64,000 nt of DNA from Lachnospiraceae bacterium (GTDB lineage: Bacteria; Bacillota; Clostridia; Lachnospirales; Lachnospiraceae), in the NCBI GenBank assembly GCA_017621815.1, contig JAGASK010000013.1, positions 124,001 to 188,000 of the forward strand, read 5' to 3'. The translations under genes and the position numbers were made by a program. This document shows positions 8,237 through 16,672 of the stretch, one piece after another. The number at the start of each line of letters is the position of its first letter. Within the stretch, counting starts at the first letter, position 1. Below the pieces are notes generated by a model that had not been told where the DNA came from, did not search any database, and saw nothing but the letters and a program-made list of their open reading frames with translations.

Positions 8237-9184
8237 ATGGTTTACATTAATTCATCAGGAACAACAGAGCTTTTCACAGGTGCCTACAACAAACGAGTTG
8301 AGCAGAATAGAAGCAAAGCAGCTGCGCAGGTTAATGCGACTGAACAAGACAGAGGGATGACCGCACAGGAAATGCTTGGGACAACCGTTGAAATTTCAGC
8401 AGAATCGAAGGAATTTATGGCCGGCGTGGAAGAGCGCAAGGCGGCGCAAATAGCAGCAAGAGAGGCATTAAGAGCAGAAGAAGGCGGAAATGCTTTTAAT
8501 GGAACAGGGGACTTCAAGAAACAATATCTTGTCCTGAGCGAAAATTTATATAACAATGGTTTTTATAATAATTTAAGTGATGAAGAAGTGCGTGACATGG
8601 AAGAAATGTTGAAAGATATTACTTCCGGTATGGAAAGCATAAACGGAAGCGGACTGAATAAGAATTATTCAACCGAAATGTCCCATGAAGCGGCAAAGCT
8701 GGAGCTGCTCTCTTCTGTAAACGCCCTTAACTATTTTGCAGATAAGTATGTGCAGGAAGAAATAAGAGCTTCTTTTAAGGAAATGATAAAACAGTATGAA
8801 AGCTATAATTGTGGTCAGGTTGAGATGCATAAAAGCATTTATGATTTGCGTGATGAAAGTATGGCAGCCATATCCGCTCCGAATGCAATAAATGTAAGTG
8901 CGGCTGTAAGGAAAACACAGGAGGATACAAAGGCCAGTGCGGAGATTGGGAGAGTAAAGCATACCGCAGAACAGGAACAGAAAAATAATAAAGCATACCA
9001 GACTCTTTTTGATAAATTGATGCAGAAACAGGCTGGTGCGGACAGCATTTTTGAAAGCCTGAAAAATACATTGGTAGGCTATGCTTCAGGGGGCAGCATG
9101 AATGATAATGTACTGACAATGCTGAATGCAAGAAATGCGTCAGTAATACAAAATATGGCGGATTATTGGGCAAGGCTTTTATAA
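8237..9184 (+). CDS. Unknown cytosolic helical protein, first gene of the LytTR-regulated pair
   Basis: The true start is ATG 8237, seven bases after AAGGAGGA, giving 315 residues. No signal peptide, membrane helix or cysteine motif is evident; one Cys occurs in ESYNCGQVE. The N-terminus (MVYINSSGTTELFTGAYNKR) is polar. It is followed by GTTVEISAESKEFMAGVEER, a motif style seen in proteins exported by flagellum-type systems, then long helices rich in Ala, Glu and Lys. A DUF6033-like gene follows 34 bases downstream. I do not recognise a function. The tandem operator upstream suggests induction by the adjacent two-component system. Confidence 0.8.
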   Translation: MVYINSSGTTELFTGAYNKRVEQNRSKAAAQVNATEQDRGMTAQEMLGTTVEISAESKEFMAGVEERKAAQIAAREALRAEEGGNAFNGTGDFKKQYLVLSENLYNNGFYNNLSDEEVRDMEEMLKDITSGMESINGSGLNKNYSTEMSHEAAKLELLSSVNALNYFADKYVQEEIRASFKEMIKQYESYNCGQVEMHKSIYDLRDESMAAISAPNAINVSAAVRKTQEDTKASAEIGRVKHTAEQEQKNNKAYQTLFDKLMQKQAGADSIFESLKNTLVGYASGGSMNDNVLTMLNARNASVIQNMADYWARLL

Positions 9185-9218
9185 TAATGTTTATTCAATT
9201 TTAAGGAGGAAGAATGAT

Positions 9219-9956
9219 ATGTCAATGACAGTAAATAACAGTTTATACAGTGGTTATGCTACACAGAATGCGATAAAGAAAGAAAACAGCAGCAGGGTAA
9301 AAGAAACAGGGGTAAAGAAGCAGGAAAGTGAAGCCAGGCAGCCACAGCTTTCAAAGGCAGCAGAGAGACTTTTGGAAAAATTACAGAATACATACAGTGA
9401 CATGGATTTCATGGTGGCAGATTTTAAGAATGCAGAGGAAGCCAGGGCAGCTCTTTCCAAAGGCACAAAAGAATTTTCCATTCTCTTCTCAAGTGAGGAG
9501 CTTGAGAAAATGGCTTCTGATGAAAAGTATCTGAAGCAGAAAATGCAGGGGATTGATGGTGCTGTCCGTATGTCCGAGGAGATCAATCAAAAGTATGGAT
9601 TTGAACGTGCTTTTGGGAAGGAAGGTACCGCAGACACTGAAATAACCAAAATCGGCATTGCTTTCAATGATGATGGCACGACAAGCTTCTTCGCAGAATT
9701 GGAGAAATCAAGTGCGAAACAGAAAGAACGCATTGAGGAAGCCAGAGAAGAAAAACGTGACGAGAAAAAGGCTGCGGATAAGAAAACTGAGAAAGAACTT
9801 CAAAACTACGCAAAAAGCAGTGCAGATACCAAAAGGACTGCTGTTTGGGCAGACAGCATGGAGGAACTGATTGAAAAGATAAGCGCAGTGGACTGGGAGA
9901 ATGTGAAGGCAGAAAAAACGCCTGAAAATGGAAGCAGATTTGACTATAGTATTTAA
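9219..9956 (+). CDS. DUF6033-like protein, second gene of the LytTR-regulated pair
   Basis: The 245-residue product starts at ATG 9219 behind AAGGAGGAAG. It has the layout I associate with DUF6033: a polar start (MSMTVNNSLYSGYATQNA), then LSKAAERLLEKLQNTYSDMD with FMVADFKN. A middle segment with a Gly-rich turn follows (IGIAFNDDGTTSFFAELEKS), then a long charged coiled coil (residues ~165-205). The C-terminus contains AVWADSMEELIEKISAVDWE. It has no signal peptide or membrane segment. The family assignment is from memory of its pattern and should be treated as moderate. It probably shares a transcript and process with the upstream gene. Confidence 0.75.
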   Translation: MSMTVNNSLYSGYATQNAIKKENSSRVKETGVKKQESEARQPQLSKAAERLLEKLQNTYSDMDFMVADFKNAEEARAALSKGTKEFSILFSSEELEKMASDEKYLKQKMQGIDGAVRMSEEINQKYGFERAFGKEGTADTEITKIGIAFNDDGTTSFFAELEKSSAKQKERIEEAREEKRDEKKAADKKTEKELQNYAKSSADTKRTAVWADSMEELIEKISAVDWENVKAEKTPENGSRFDYSI

Positions 9957-10149
9957 ATATGCTTTGAGGATTGATGTATCCGCAAGGGATATTTTCCATC
10001 TTATGTGTAATAAGCACTCTTTTTACAGACGGAAAAACAGTAATTTTGTCATTTGGAACTAAAAGGAAAATCGCATGCCTGCCCAGATAGATGAAGTCTG
10101 GTCAGAGCCTGCGCAGTCAGCAAAGTGAAGCTAAGAAAAGCAGTACATA

Positions 10150-10567
10150 GTAAAATCTGTTGAAGATGTGGAAAGGAAGTCTGGCGGATGTAAAAGAGTG
10201 CATCTGTGCAGGCTTTTCTTTTACCGCTGTTTATATCATTTACAAAGACAGTGTTTATAAGGCTTCCGAAGCACTGCCATATATGGGTATCCTACAGATA
10301 TGCAGGATAGTGAATAGGCCATCAGCCTTATATATTGGAAATATAAGGAAAAGACTATCTATGATGACATATGATCCGTTCTGGAAGATGATGGAGGAAA
10401 GAGAGATATCAACGTATAGTCTTGAGATTGACTACGGTTTTAATAAAGCGGTCATCAACCGTCTTAAGCACAATAAAAACATGAACCTCTCATCCATAGA
10501 CTATATCTGCGAAGTGTTTTCCTGTTCCGTTGAGGAAGTGGTGGTACACGTTGGTAATAAAAAGTAA
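10150..10567 (+). repeat. Long direct repeat, copy A (~420 bp)
   Basis: This segment recurs at 11544-11961 with a constant offset of 1394 bases and over 90% identity by eye. It covers about 210 bases of non-coding leader plus the whole small HTH gene. The two copies flank the VanZ-like gene. Confidence 0.85.
10361..10567 (+). CDS. Small Cro/C1-type HTH regulator, copy A
   Basis: The 68-residue protein starts at ATG 10361 (or 10364) after AAGGAAAAG. It matches the HTH_26 form of Cro/C1 regulators: MTYDPFWKMMEEREISTYSL, GFNKAVINRLKHNKNMNLSS, IDYICEVFSCSVEEVVVHV. The frame is open further upstream to 10160, but that part overlaps conserved non-coding leader sequence and has no RBS. A nearly identical paralogue is encoded at 11755-11982; this copy ends in HVGNKK. 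It may act on its own repeated leader. Confidence 0.75.
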   Translation: MMTYDPFWKMMEEREISTYSLEIDYGFNKAVINRLKHNKNMNLSSIDYICEVFSCSVEEVVVHVGNKK

Positions 10568-10740
10568 TGAGAAAAAAGTAGCGTCTATATTTGGAAATTG
10601 CAAGCTGTTCCCGTTAAGCAAGTTTTGAGGAAATCTGAAGAAAAACTTAATAGTTTCTGCCTATTTTCCTAACCGGCAATAAGGTATAATAAATTTAAGG
10701 GTAAGTTTGTAACTACTGAAAGATATGAGAGGGAATAAAT

Positions 10741-11355
10741 ATGTCGATTACAGATATTTTAATCCGTTCAATAAGCGGATATATTTTTGTAGTTCCGGGT
10801 ATTTTGTTGTATTTTTTGTGCCTAAAGAAATCTGGAAAAAATCAAACGTCACTTCATATCTTAACTATATTTGTATTTTGCTATTACCTTATTGGGATTC
10901 TGACGATGACAGGCATTGGAAAGTTAAAATCGTTTTCACCCAAGATGGTGCTCATTCCATTTCTGGATATGATAAGTGGACCAATGGATACAGTGTTAAA
11001 TGTTATTTTGTTTTTCCCATTAGGATTTTTTCTCCCTTTATTGTATAAGAAATATAACCGTATCAGCAGCGTTGCTTTAACAGGTTTTCTATTTTCACTG
11101 TCTATTGAAATCATTCAGATGTTTGGCAGAGGCGCAACAGATGTAAATGATTTGATAACAAATACAGTTGGAACTTGTTTAGGATATTTTATTTATAAGT
11201 TGTTGTCTAAGCCAACTCGAAAAGAATTACGGAGAAGGTTTCAGGCTGATAAAATCAATGATGGAATCGAAGTACTGTTTTTTATGGTCTACTCATTTGT
11301 GATTATGGTCACAATTCAGCCTTTGGTCATTCACAGTCTGTTTAGGCTCGGGTAA
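10741..11355 (+). CDS. VanZ-family membrane protein
   Basis: The 204-residue protein has about five hydrophobic helices and the VanZ signature: DMISGPMDTVLNVILFFPLG then FFLPLL, a helix with SIEIIQMF, and DVNDLITNTVGTCLGYFIY. VanZ proteins give low-level teicoplanin or lipoglycopeptide resistance in the Tn1546 setting; most homologues, including ICE-borne ones, are uncharacterised. ATG 10741 follows GAGAGGGAAT, and a TATAAT lies at 10685-10690 with a weak -35. It is framed by the two long repeats and followed by a strong terminator, so it is a self-contained cargo gene. Confidence 0.85.
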   Translation: MSITDILIRSISGYIFVVPGILLYFLCLKKSGKNQTSLHILTIFVFCYYLIGILTMTGIGKLKSFSPKMVLIPFLDMISGPMDTVLNVILFFPLGFFLPLLYKKYNRISSVALTGFLFSLSIEIIQMFGRGATDVNDLITNTVGTCLGYFIYKLLSKPTRKELRRRFQADKINDGIEVLFFMVYSFVIMVTIQPLVIHSLFRLG

Positions 11356-11381
11356 GATCCAATTTGTCGGTGAAACATACT

Positions 11382-11410
11382 AAGCACTTAGGAAAATCTA
11401 AGTGCTTTTC
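11382..11410 (+). terminator. Terminator of the VanZ-like gene
   Basis: AAGCACTTAG (11382-11391) pairs with CTAAGTGCTT (11398-11407) across a six-base loop and is followed by a short T-run. Confidence 0.8.
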
Positions 11411-11543
11411 CTGTGTATGTCCAGTCACGGTAATTGTCAGTGAATTGTGTAACCAAACTTAATGCGTTGCAGTAATGCAAGTCGCTAAGCGCGTGGATAA
11501 AGTAATTCTGATGAAGAGTGCGGGCAATCATGTAACCCGTGCA

Positions 11544-11961
11544 GTCAAATCTATTGAAGCTGTGAAAAGAAAGTCTGGCGGATGTAAAAGAGTGCATCTG
11601 TGCAGGCTTTTCTTTTACCGTTGTTTATATCATTTACAAAGACAGTGTTTATAAGGCCTCCAAAGCACTGCCATATACGGATATCCTACAGATATGCAGG
11701 ATAGTAAATAGGCCATCAGCCTTATATACTGGAAATATAAGGAAAAGGCTATCTATGATGACATATGATCCGTTCTGGAAGATGATGGAGGAAAGAGAGA
11801 TTTCAACGTACAGTCTTGAGATCGACTACGGTTTTAATAAGGCTGTCATTAACCGTCTTAAGCACAATAAAAACATGAACCTCTCATCCATAGACTATAT
11901 CTGTGAAGTATTTTCATGTTCCGTTGAGGAAGTGGTAGTGCACATTGATAACAAAAAAAGG
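11544..11961 (+). repeat. Long direct repeat, copy B (~420 bp)
   Basis: Second copy of the repeat at 10150-10567. An unrelated, coding-looking frame (ATG 11475 to stop 11654, 59 residues, containing AGNHVTRAVKSIEAVKRKSG) runs into this copy from the left, and its last ~35 residues are also readable in copy A. It has no RBS and may be a gene remnant carried at the repeat edge. Confidence 0.85.
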
Positions 11962-11982
11962 AATGAGGAAACTATTGCTTAA
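11755..11982 (+). CDS. Small Cro/C1-type HTH regulator, copy B
   Basis: The 75-residue paralogue of the gene at 10361 is identical over almost all of its first 64 residues. It differs in its tail (HIDNKKRNEETIA instead of HVGNKK). The same HTH_26 pattern and the same upstream leader are present, with AAGGAAAAGG before ATG 11755. The terminator at 12023-12064 follows. Most nucleotide differences between the copies are silent third-position changes, which suggests both have been under selection rather than one being a fresh assembly duplicate. Confidence 0.75.
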   Translation: MMTYDPFWKMMEEREISTYSLEIDYGFNKAVINRLKHNKNMNLSSIDYICEVFSCSVEEVVVHIDNKKRNEETIA

Positions 11983-12022
11983 AAGCAAATAGCAACAAAT
12001 GGAAAGATATTTCAGACCTGTA

Positions 12023-12064
12023 AAGGGCGGTAGACTTCAAACATAAGTCTTCCGTCCTTTTTTC
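12023..12064 (+). terminator. Terminator after HTH copy B
   Basis: Imperfect 15-bp stem (12023-12037 with 12045-12059, loop CAAACAT) followed by a run of T's. Confidence 0.7.
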
Positions 12065-12235
12065 ATACCTGTCAGCAGGGCATGTTTTTATGACTGTGGA
12101 AATGTAAAAGAGGAAATTTCCTTTTACAAATAAGCAGGAGAGGGGGAAAGAAGGTAACAGTAAATTTCGGGAAAAGGGAGGTGGAAATCTGAAAAAACAG
12201 CTGTCAATTAAATACATGGGGGAAGATTGATTCAG

Positions 12236-12598
12236 ATGGAAGAGTTTTCATGCGGTGCATATTATGAAAGGATTGGCAGCAACGTCCGCAGGATACGCAC
12301 GGAAAGGGGACTGACGCAGGAACAGCTTGCAGAAAAGGCAGCCCTGTCCCTTACCGTGATCCAGAAGGTGGAAGCGGGCCAGAGCGGCTCCAGGATCGAG
12401 ACGCTTCTGCGGATTGCCATTGTCCTTCATGTTTCACTTGATATACTGGCCGATATGCGGGAAGCCGATGAGAAGTACAGATTTTGTCAGGAAGCAGTTT
12501 TTATGCTGATGAAAGATAAATCCGCTGATGAGATCAGATACACCATAGCAATGATCGATTCTATGTTCAGGTACAAAAAACAGTTTTTAGATAAGTAA
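12236..12598 (+). CDS. XRE-family transcriptional regulator
   Basis: The 120-residue protein starts at ATG 12236, ten bases after GGGGGAAG; the TTG at 12227 is too close to that site. It has a classical Cro/C1 HTH at residues ~10-65 (IGSNVRRIRTERGLTQEQLA, ALSLTVIQKVEAGQSG, RIETLLRIAIVLHVSLDILA). A C-terminal helical extension (residues 75-120) could dimerise. Higher GC than the preceding cargo suggests a return to ICE backbone. It may control the long leader and surface-protein operon that follows, but nothing in the sequence shows its target. Confidence 0.85.
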   Translation: MEEFSCGAYYERIGSNVRRIRTERGLTQEQLAEKAALSLTVIQKVEAGQSGSRIETLLRIAIVLHVSLDILADMREADEKYRFCQEAVFMLMKDKSADEIRYTIAMIDSMFRYKKQFLDK

Positions 12599-12608
12599 AG
12601 ACGAAAGG

Positions 12609-12636
12609 GGCGCTGTCACGTGGCAGTGCCTTTTTT
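12609..12636 (+). terminator. Terminator of the XRE regulator
   Basis: GGCGCTGTCA/TGGCAGTGCC stem with two G-U pairs (12609-12630) followed by six T's. Confidence 0.85.
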
Positions 12637-12639
12637 CGT

Positions 12640-13396
12640 ATTTATATATATTTTTCTTAAATTCCTCCGTTTTCTTATGCACCCACACAAAGATGAGTGT
12701 GATTTTGGCAAATACCCATCTTTATCTGTAAAAAAATCCCTTCAGATTTCTTATTCTTATTACAGGCTTTCCGCCTGAATGTAGGATAAGACAACTGAAT
12801 ACCAGTATGCATTGGTTTTAAGAGACCGCTTTTTGAAAAAAGTTGTATCAGGCTATCAGCTTCGCGAAGACATCCTGCCCGGAAGGGTAAACCGAAGGAT
12901 TGTAATAAAAGAAGGAAGGAGAGGAGCGGCACCTGATACGGGGCTGTCTGTGGCGGGCAGTCCTAAGAGGCAGTCATAATGATACTTTTACCCGGTGAGG
13001 GTAACCGGAACAGCACGCCGGAGGACGGATGAGGAGAGTAAGCGTTCCTTGTTGCGGACTATGAATGGGACCTGCCATCCCGCCATGCATACTCCCTGCC
13101 AGCAGGGGGATGGGCAAATGAAAATCCCGTAAAGGGTACTGGCAAAAAAGGCAGGGTCAGAGGAAGGGACGGAAACCGGCAGGAGCTGCCCCTTTTAAAG
13201 ACCCCGGCCTGCGGAAGGGCATAAAGAAAAGAACTTTGTGCCTTTCCGCGGGCTGGTTGTGAAAGGAGGGATGCGTAAGATAATCATGCAAAGCACAGGG
13301 GGCGCTGCCCCCTGAAACTATGTGCGGACACCTTAAGGGATTACGCCAAAGCAGGGCAGACAAGCCCTGACGGAAAAAGAAAAGGGAGGTAAACAT
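12640..13396 (+). other. Long structured leader upstream of the InlB-repeat surface protein
   Basis: About 750 bases with no credible coding frame on either strand, but with GC-rich self-complementary segments. A perfect GGGGGC/GCCCCC hairpin lies around 13299-13312, and GCAGGGC/GCCCTG pairing occurs near 13353-13370. Further short inverted repeats occur near 12985-13015 and 13085-13130. The position directly before the TTG start suggests a long 5' UTR or a cis-acting ICE region (oriT or regulatory RNA). No T-box, SAM or other known riboswitch core was recognised. Confidence 0.4.
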
Positions 13397-16300
13397 TTGA
13401 AAAGAAAAAAAGAAAAAGCAAAGCGGCTTGGCGCCCTTGCCCTGACCATTGCCATGGGTGCAGGGCTCTTGTCTGGAATACCAATGACCGCAAAAGCAGC
13501 AGACTACGAAGCAAGGATCGGAGATGTTTTTTATGAAAGCATTGAAGAAGCCTTTGAAAATGTGCAGGCCGGGGATACCATCACGGTGCTTAAGGACTGC
13601 AGCGTATCGAAGACGCTTGAGGTCACAGCTGACAGCATTACCCTAAAAAGCGAGGATGCAGAAAATCCCGCTGTCATCAGCAGGGACGAGGGATTTGCAG
13701 GAAAATCCTACGCCCTGAATACGGAAACAGTCCTGCTCGGGATAACGGGCGGAAGCCTGCTTACACAGGACATTATCTTAGACGGAGGGGCGGTGCTGGA
13801 TGAAGCTTTTTATAATTCCGGCAAGGTGTGGGACAGTCCTCTTGTCTATGTAAAGGGTACTTATACTATGGAAGAAGGAACCGTCCTTCAGAATAATTAC
13901 AATACGGACGGACAGGACAGCAGCGGAAGCTCCAGAAGCGTACATACTGCCGGAGCCTTGCAGGTAATGGATCAAGCAGCCCTCATTATGAATGGCGGTC
14001 TTATCCAGAACTGTTATACGGTGGGAGGCGGCGGTGGCATCCAGTCAAGGCAGGATTCCAGCGTGAGCGCTACATCAGGCACTATCAGGAACTGTTACGG
14101 AACCTGGGGCGGAGGAATGGAGCTTCTTGGCTCTGCGGAAGTATCCGGCGTGACCTTTTCAGGAAATGCGGCAGGCTCGTCAGGCGGGGCGGTATCCAGC
14201 AATGCGTCCCTGAAGCTTACGGACTGCCTTATTGAAGGGAACAGCTCGGCTTATGATGGCGGCGGTATCTGTACAGGTACAGGACATCAGGCAGAGATCG
14301 CCGGATGCACAATCACCGGAAATACCGCAGCAAGGGGAAGTGCCATCCAGACTGCCGGGGGAGAAGGAGAACTGCCTCTTATCATCACTGACTGTACCAT
14401 TACCGGAAACCGTTCAAAGGAAAAAGCCTACATGGGCAGCGCCATCTGCTACATGAATAAGACAGGGATCATCCTTGACGGAAACATCGTCATGGAAGAC
14501 AACCTTGCTGTGGGCGTACTGCCCTGTGATATCTTCTATTTTTATAACGAGGGTGCATCCCTCCTTCTGGGTGAAGATTTTGCAAGCGCATCCACCTTCG
14601 TGCTTGGCGGATATGATATAGAACCGGGCAGGGTGCTGATCGATGGTACATTTTATGGAAAAGATGCAGCTGTGGAGCAGTTCCCATGGAATGCAACCAC
14701 TTACTGCACGGAAAAAAGAGACGGAAACCTTTATCTTGCAGAAACCCCGGAAACTTACTCTGTCACTTATAACGCTAACAACAGTGAAACAGGAGAGAGT
14801 GTCATCTGTTCCGACCCCAACACCTATACCAGCGGGGAGACTGTAACCATTATGGACAAAGCTGCCATTTTTCCTTACATGGGAAACCTTGTAAAGTTCG
14901 GCTATGACTTTGACGGATGGAACACAGAGCCGGACGGTACGGGAACCGATTACGCAGGAGGGCAGGAAGTGAGCCTTACAGAAGACCTTTACCTTTATGC
15001 CAAGTGGAAGGAAAAAGAACCTGTTACCATTACCTATGTTTATAACGGAGGCACAGGGGAAACAGAAAGCGAGCAGGCAATCCCCGGAGCAGGAGTTACC
15101 TTCCCGGCAGCTTCCAGAGAGGGTTACAGCTTTAAGGGCTGGTATGAGGATGAAGAACAGACAGTCTTTGCAGGGAATGCAGGGGAAAGATATTATGCCC
15201 CGAAGGAAGATACTTCTTATTATGCCGCATGGGAAAAGACGGATGCTGTCATCACCTTTGATGTAGACGGTGGAAAAATGGAAGGCGGCAGTATCACAGC
15301 AAAGACAGGGGATACCATTATCCTTCCTGCCTGCAGCAAAGAGGGGTATGAGTTCCTTGGCTGGTTCCTGGCTTCTGATGAAAGCATCTGCATAGGACAG
15401 GCCGGAGAAGAATTTACCGTTCAGGAGGATACTGCTTTAAAGGCTCACTTTGAGAAAAAGGAAGCAGTAAAAGTTACCATCACCTTTGATGCAGGTGGAG
15501 GAAAAGAGGTAAAGCCTGTTCAGGCAGCGATGGGAGAAATTATCCGGCTTCCAAAGGCTGAAAGGGAAGGTTACAGCTTCCTTGGCTGGTATACTCAAAA
15601 GAATGGAGGAATTTTACTGGGTATCTCCGGCGGTGAGCTGAAAGTGGTAAAGGATATGACAGCCTATGCCCTTTGGGAGAAAGAAGCTGAAAAAGAGGAT
15701 GACAGTGACAATGATCCTGAAATCTGCAAAGTGCTTTTTCATGCAGGAGAAGGAACCATAAAGGTAAAAGAGCTTACCATCATAAAGGACGGAAGCCTTA
15801 CCCTTCCCCTGCCGGAGCGTGACGGTTACGTATTCACCGGCTGGTATCTGGATGAAGATCTGACCCAGTTTGCAGGGGCTTACCGTGATACCTACCGCAT
15901 TACGAAGGACACTTCTTTTTATGCAAAATGGGAGAAAGCAGAAGAAAACAGTAGTGGAAGCGGAAACGGTGGAAATGGCAGTGGTTCCCAGAACGGTGAC
16001 GATGCCGGGGAAACCTTAAATACCTACACAGTAAAATATGATGCCAACGGAGGCAGCACTAAGAATGCATCCGTAAAGGTGGTAAAGGGCGCAAGCGTAA
16101 AGCTCCCTGCAGCAGAGAGGGAAGGATATGTTTGCAAAGGCTGGTATACGGACAGACAGGTGTTTATCGGAATGGAAGGAGAAACTTATAAGCCCGGCAG
16201 GAGCATCAGCCTTTATGCAAGATGGGAAAAAGTAAATGGAAAAGATGAGGAGAATAACAGCAGCAAGGACAATACCGGCAGCCAAGATCATAAAGATGCT

Positions 16301-16543
16301 TCGGAGGATAACAAGGATACATCAGGTACTGTCTCTGGCAACACGTTGGACAGTGCTTCAGGTAAAGATACAGCTACAAAAATGGAAGGAGGAAATACAG
16401 ATGCAGGAAAAGAAACAGGGGCAGTCATCCAGACCGGCAGGAGGTCGCCGGTTCCTCTTCTTTTTATCCTTGGGATGTGCGGCGTTTTGCTTGCTGCTTT
16501 ATCCGTTTATGAAGGGAAGAAGAAAGAAAAAGGATGCCTGTGA
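13397..16543 (+). CDS. InlB B-repeat surface protein with beta-helix N-terminus, sortase-anchored
   Basis: Translation starts at TTG 13397, seven bases after GGGAGGT, giving 1048 residues. A signal peptide ends in AKA-AD near residue 35. Residues ~60-430 form a right-handed beta-helix-like region with repeated NC/SG turns (GGGGGIQSRQ, GGAVSSNASL). From about residue 455 there are six or so InlB B (Listeria-Bacteroides, flg_new) repeats, each with a W-containing core such as GYSFKGWYEDEEQ and YAKWEK. A Ser/Asp/Lys-rich spacer leads to VIQTG, a hydrophobic helix (PLLFILGMCGVLLAALSVYE) and a KKKEK tail, which is a sorting signal. A class B sortase gene follows. The role is likely adhesion between mating cells or to host glycans (inference). 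Confidence 0.88.
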   Translation: MKRKKEKAKRLGALALTIAMGAGLLSGIPMTAKAADYEARIGDVFYESIEEAFENVQAGDTITVLKDCSVSKTLEVTADSITLKSEDAENPAVISRDEGFAGKSYALNTETVLLGITGGSLLTQDIILDGGAVLDEAFYNSGKVWDSPLVYVKGTYTMEEGTVLQNNYNTDGQDSSGSSRSVHTAGALQVMDQAALIMNGGLIQNCYTVGGGGGIQSRQDSSVSATSGTIRNCYGTWGGGMELLGSAEVSGVTFSGNAAGSSGGAVSSNASLKLTDCLIEGNSSAYDGGGICTGTGHQAEIAGCTITGNTAARGSAIQTAGGEGELPLIITDCTITGNRSKEKAYMGSAICYMNKTGIILDGNIVMEDNLAVGVLPCDIFYFYNEGASLLLGEDFASASTFVLGGYDIEPGRVLIDGTFYGKDAAVEQFPWNATTYCTEKRDGNLYLAETPETYSVTYNANNSETGESVICSDPNTYTSGETVTIMDKAAIFPYMGNLVKFGYDFDGWNTEPDGTGTDYAGGQEVSLTEDLYLYAKWKEKEPVTITYVYNGGTGETESEQAIPGAGVTFPAASREGYSFKGWYEDEEQTVFAGNAGERYYAPKEDTSYYAAWEKTDAVITFDVDGGKMEGGSITAKTGDTIILPACSKEGYEFLGWFLASDESICIGQAGEEFTVQEDTALKAHFEKKEAVKVTITFDAGGGKEVKPVQAAMGEIIRLPKAEREGYSFLGWYTQKNGGILLGISGGELKVVKDMTAYALWEKEAEKEDDSDNDPEICKVLFHAGEGTIKVKELTIIKDGSLTLPLPERDGYVFTGWYLDEDLTQFAGAYRDTYRITKDTSFYAKWEKAEENSSGSGNGGNGSGSQNGDDAGETLNTYTVKYDANGGSTKNASVKVVKGASVKLPAAEREGYVCKGWYTDRQVFIGMEGETYKPGRSISLYARWEKVNGKDEENNSSKDNTGSQDHKDASEDNKDTSGTVSGNTLDSASGKDTATKMEGGNTDAGKETGAVIQTGRRSPVPLLFILGMCGVLLAALSVYEGKKKEKGCL

Positions 16544-16623
16544 GAATGCAGGGTGCATGTAGAAAAGCGGAAATAATGGCCATTTAGCAGGTTCATTCAG
16601 TAACAGGTTCAGTTTACGGTATG

Positions 16624-16648
16624 GCAGGGGCTTTATGCCCCTGCTTTT
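16624..16648 (+). terminator. Terminator between surface-protein and sortase genes
   Basis: Perfect GCAGGGGC/GCCCCTGC stem with loop TTTAT followed by TTTT. The sortase RBS (AAAGAAAGGAAAG) begins just after, so read-through may set the relative levels of the two proteins. Confidence 0.8.
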
Positions 16649-16672
16649 ACCATTTGGTAAAGAAAGGAAAGT

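Noticed and set aside
10160-10360. N-terminal extension of the small HTH gene copy A
   Set aside because: The matching part of copy B is not open in the same frame to a start codon, and no RBS precedes it; the conserved DNA is better read as leader.
12675-12932. 85-residue minus-strand frame in the leader region
   Set aside because: No RBS and no protein-like pattern; it lies across hairpin-rich DNA.
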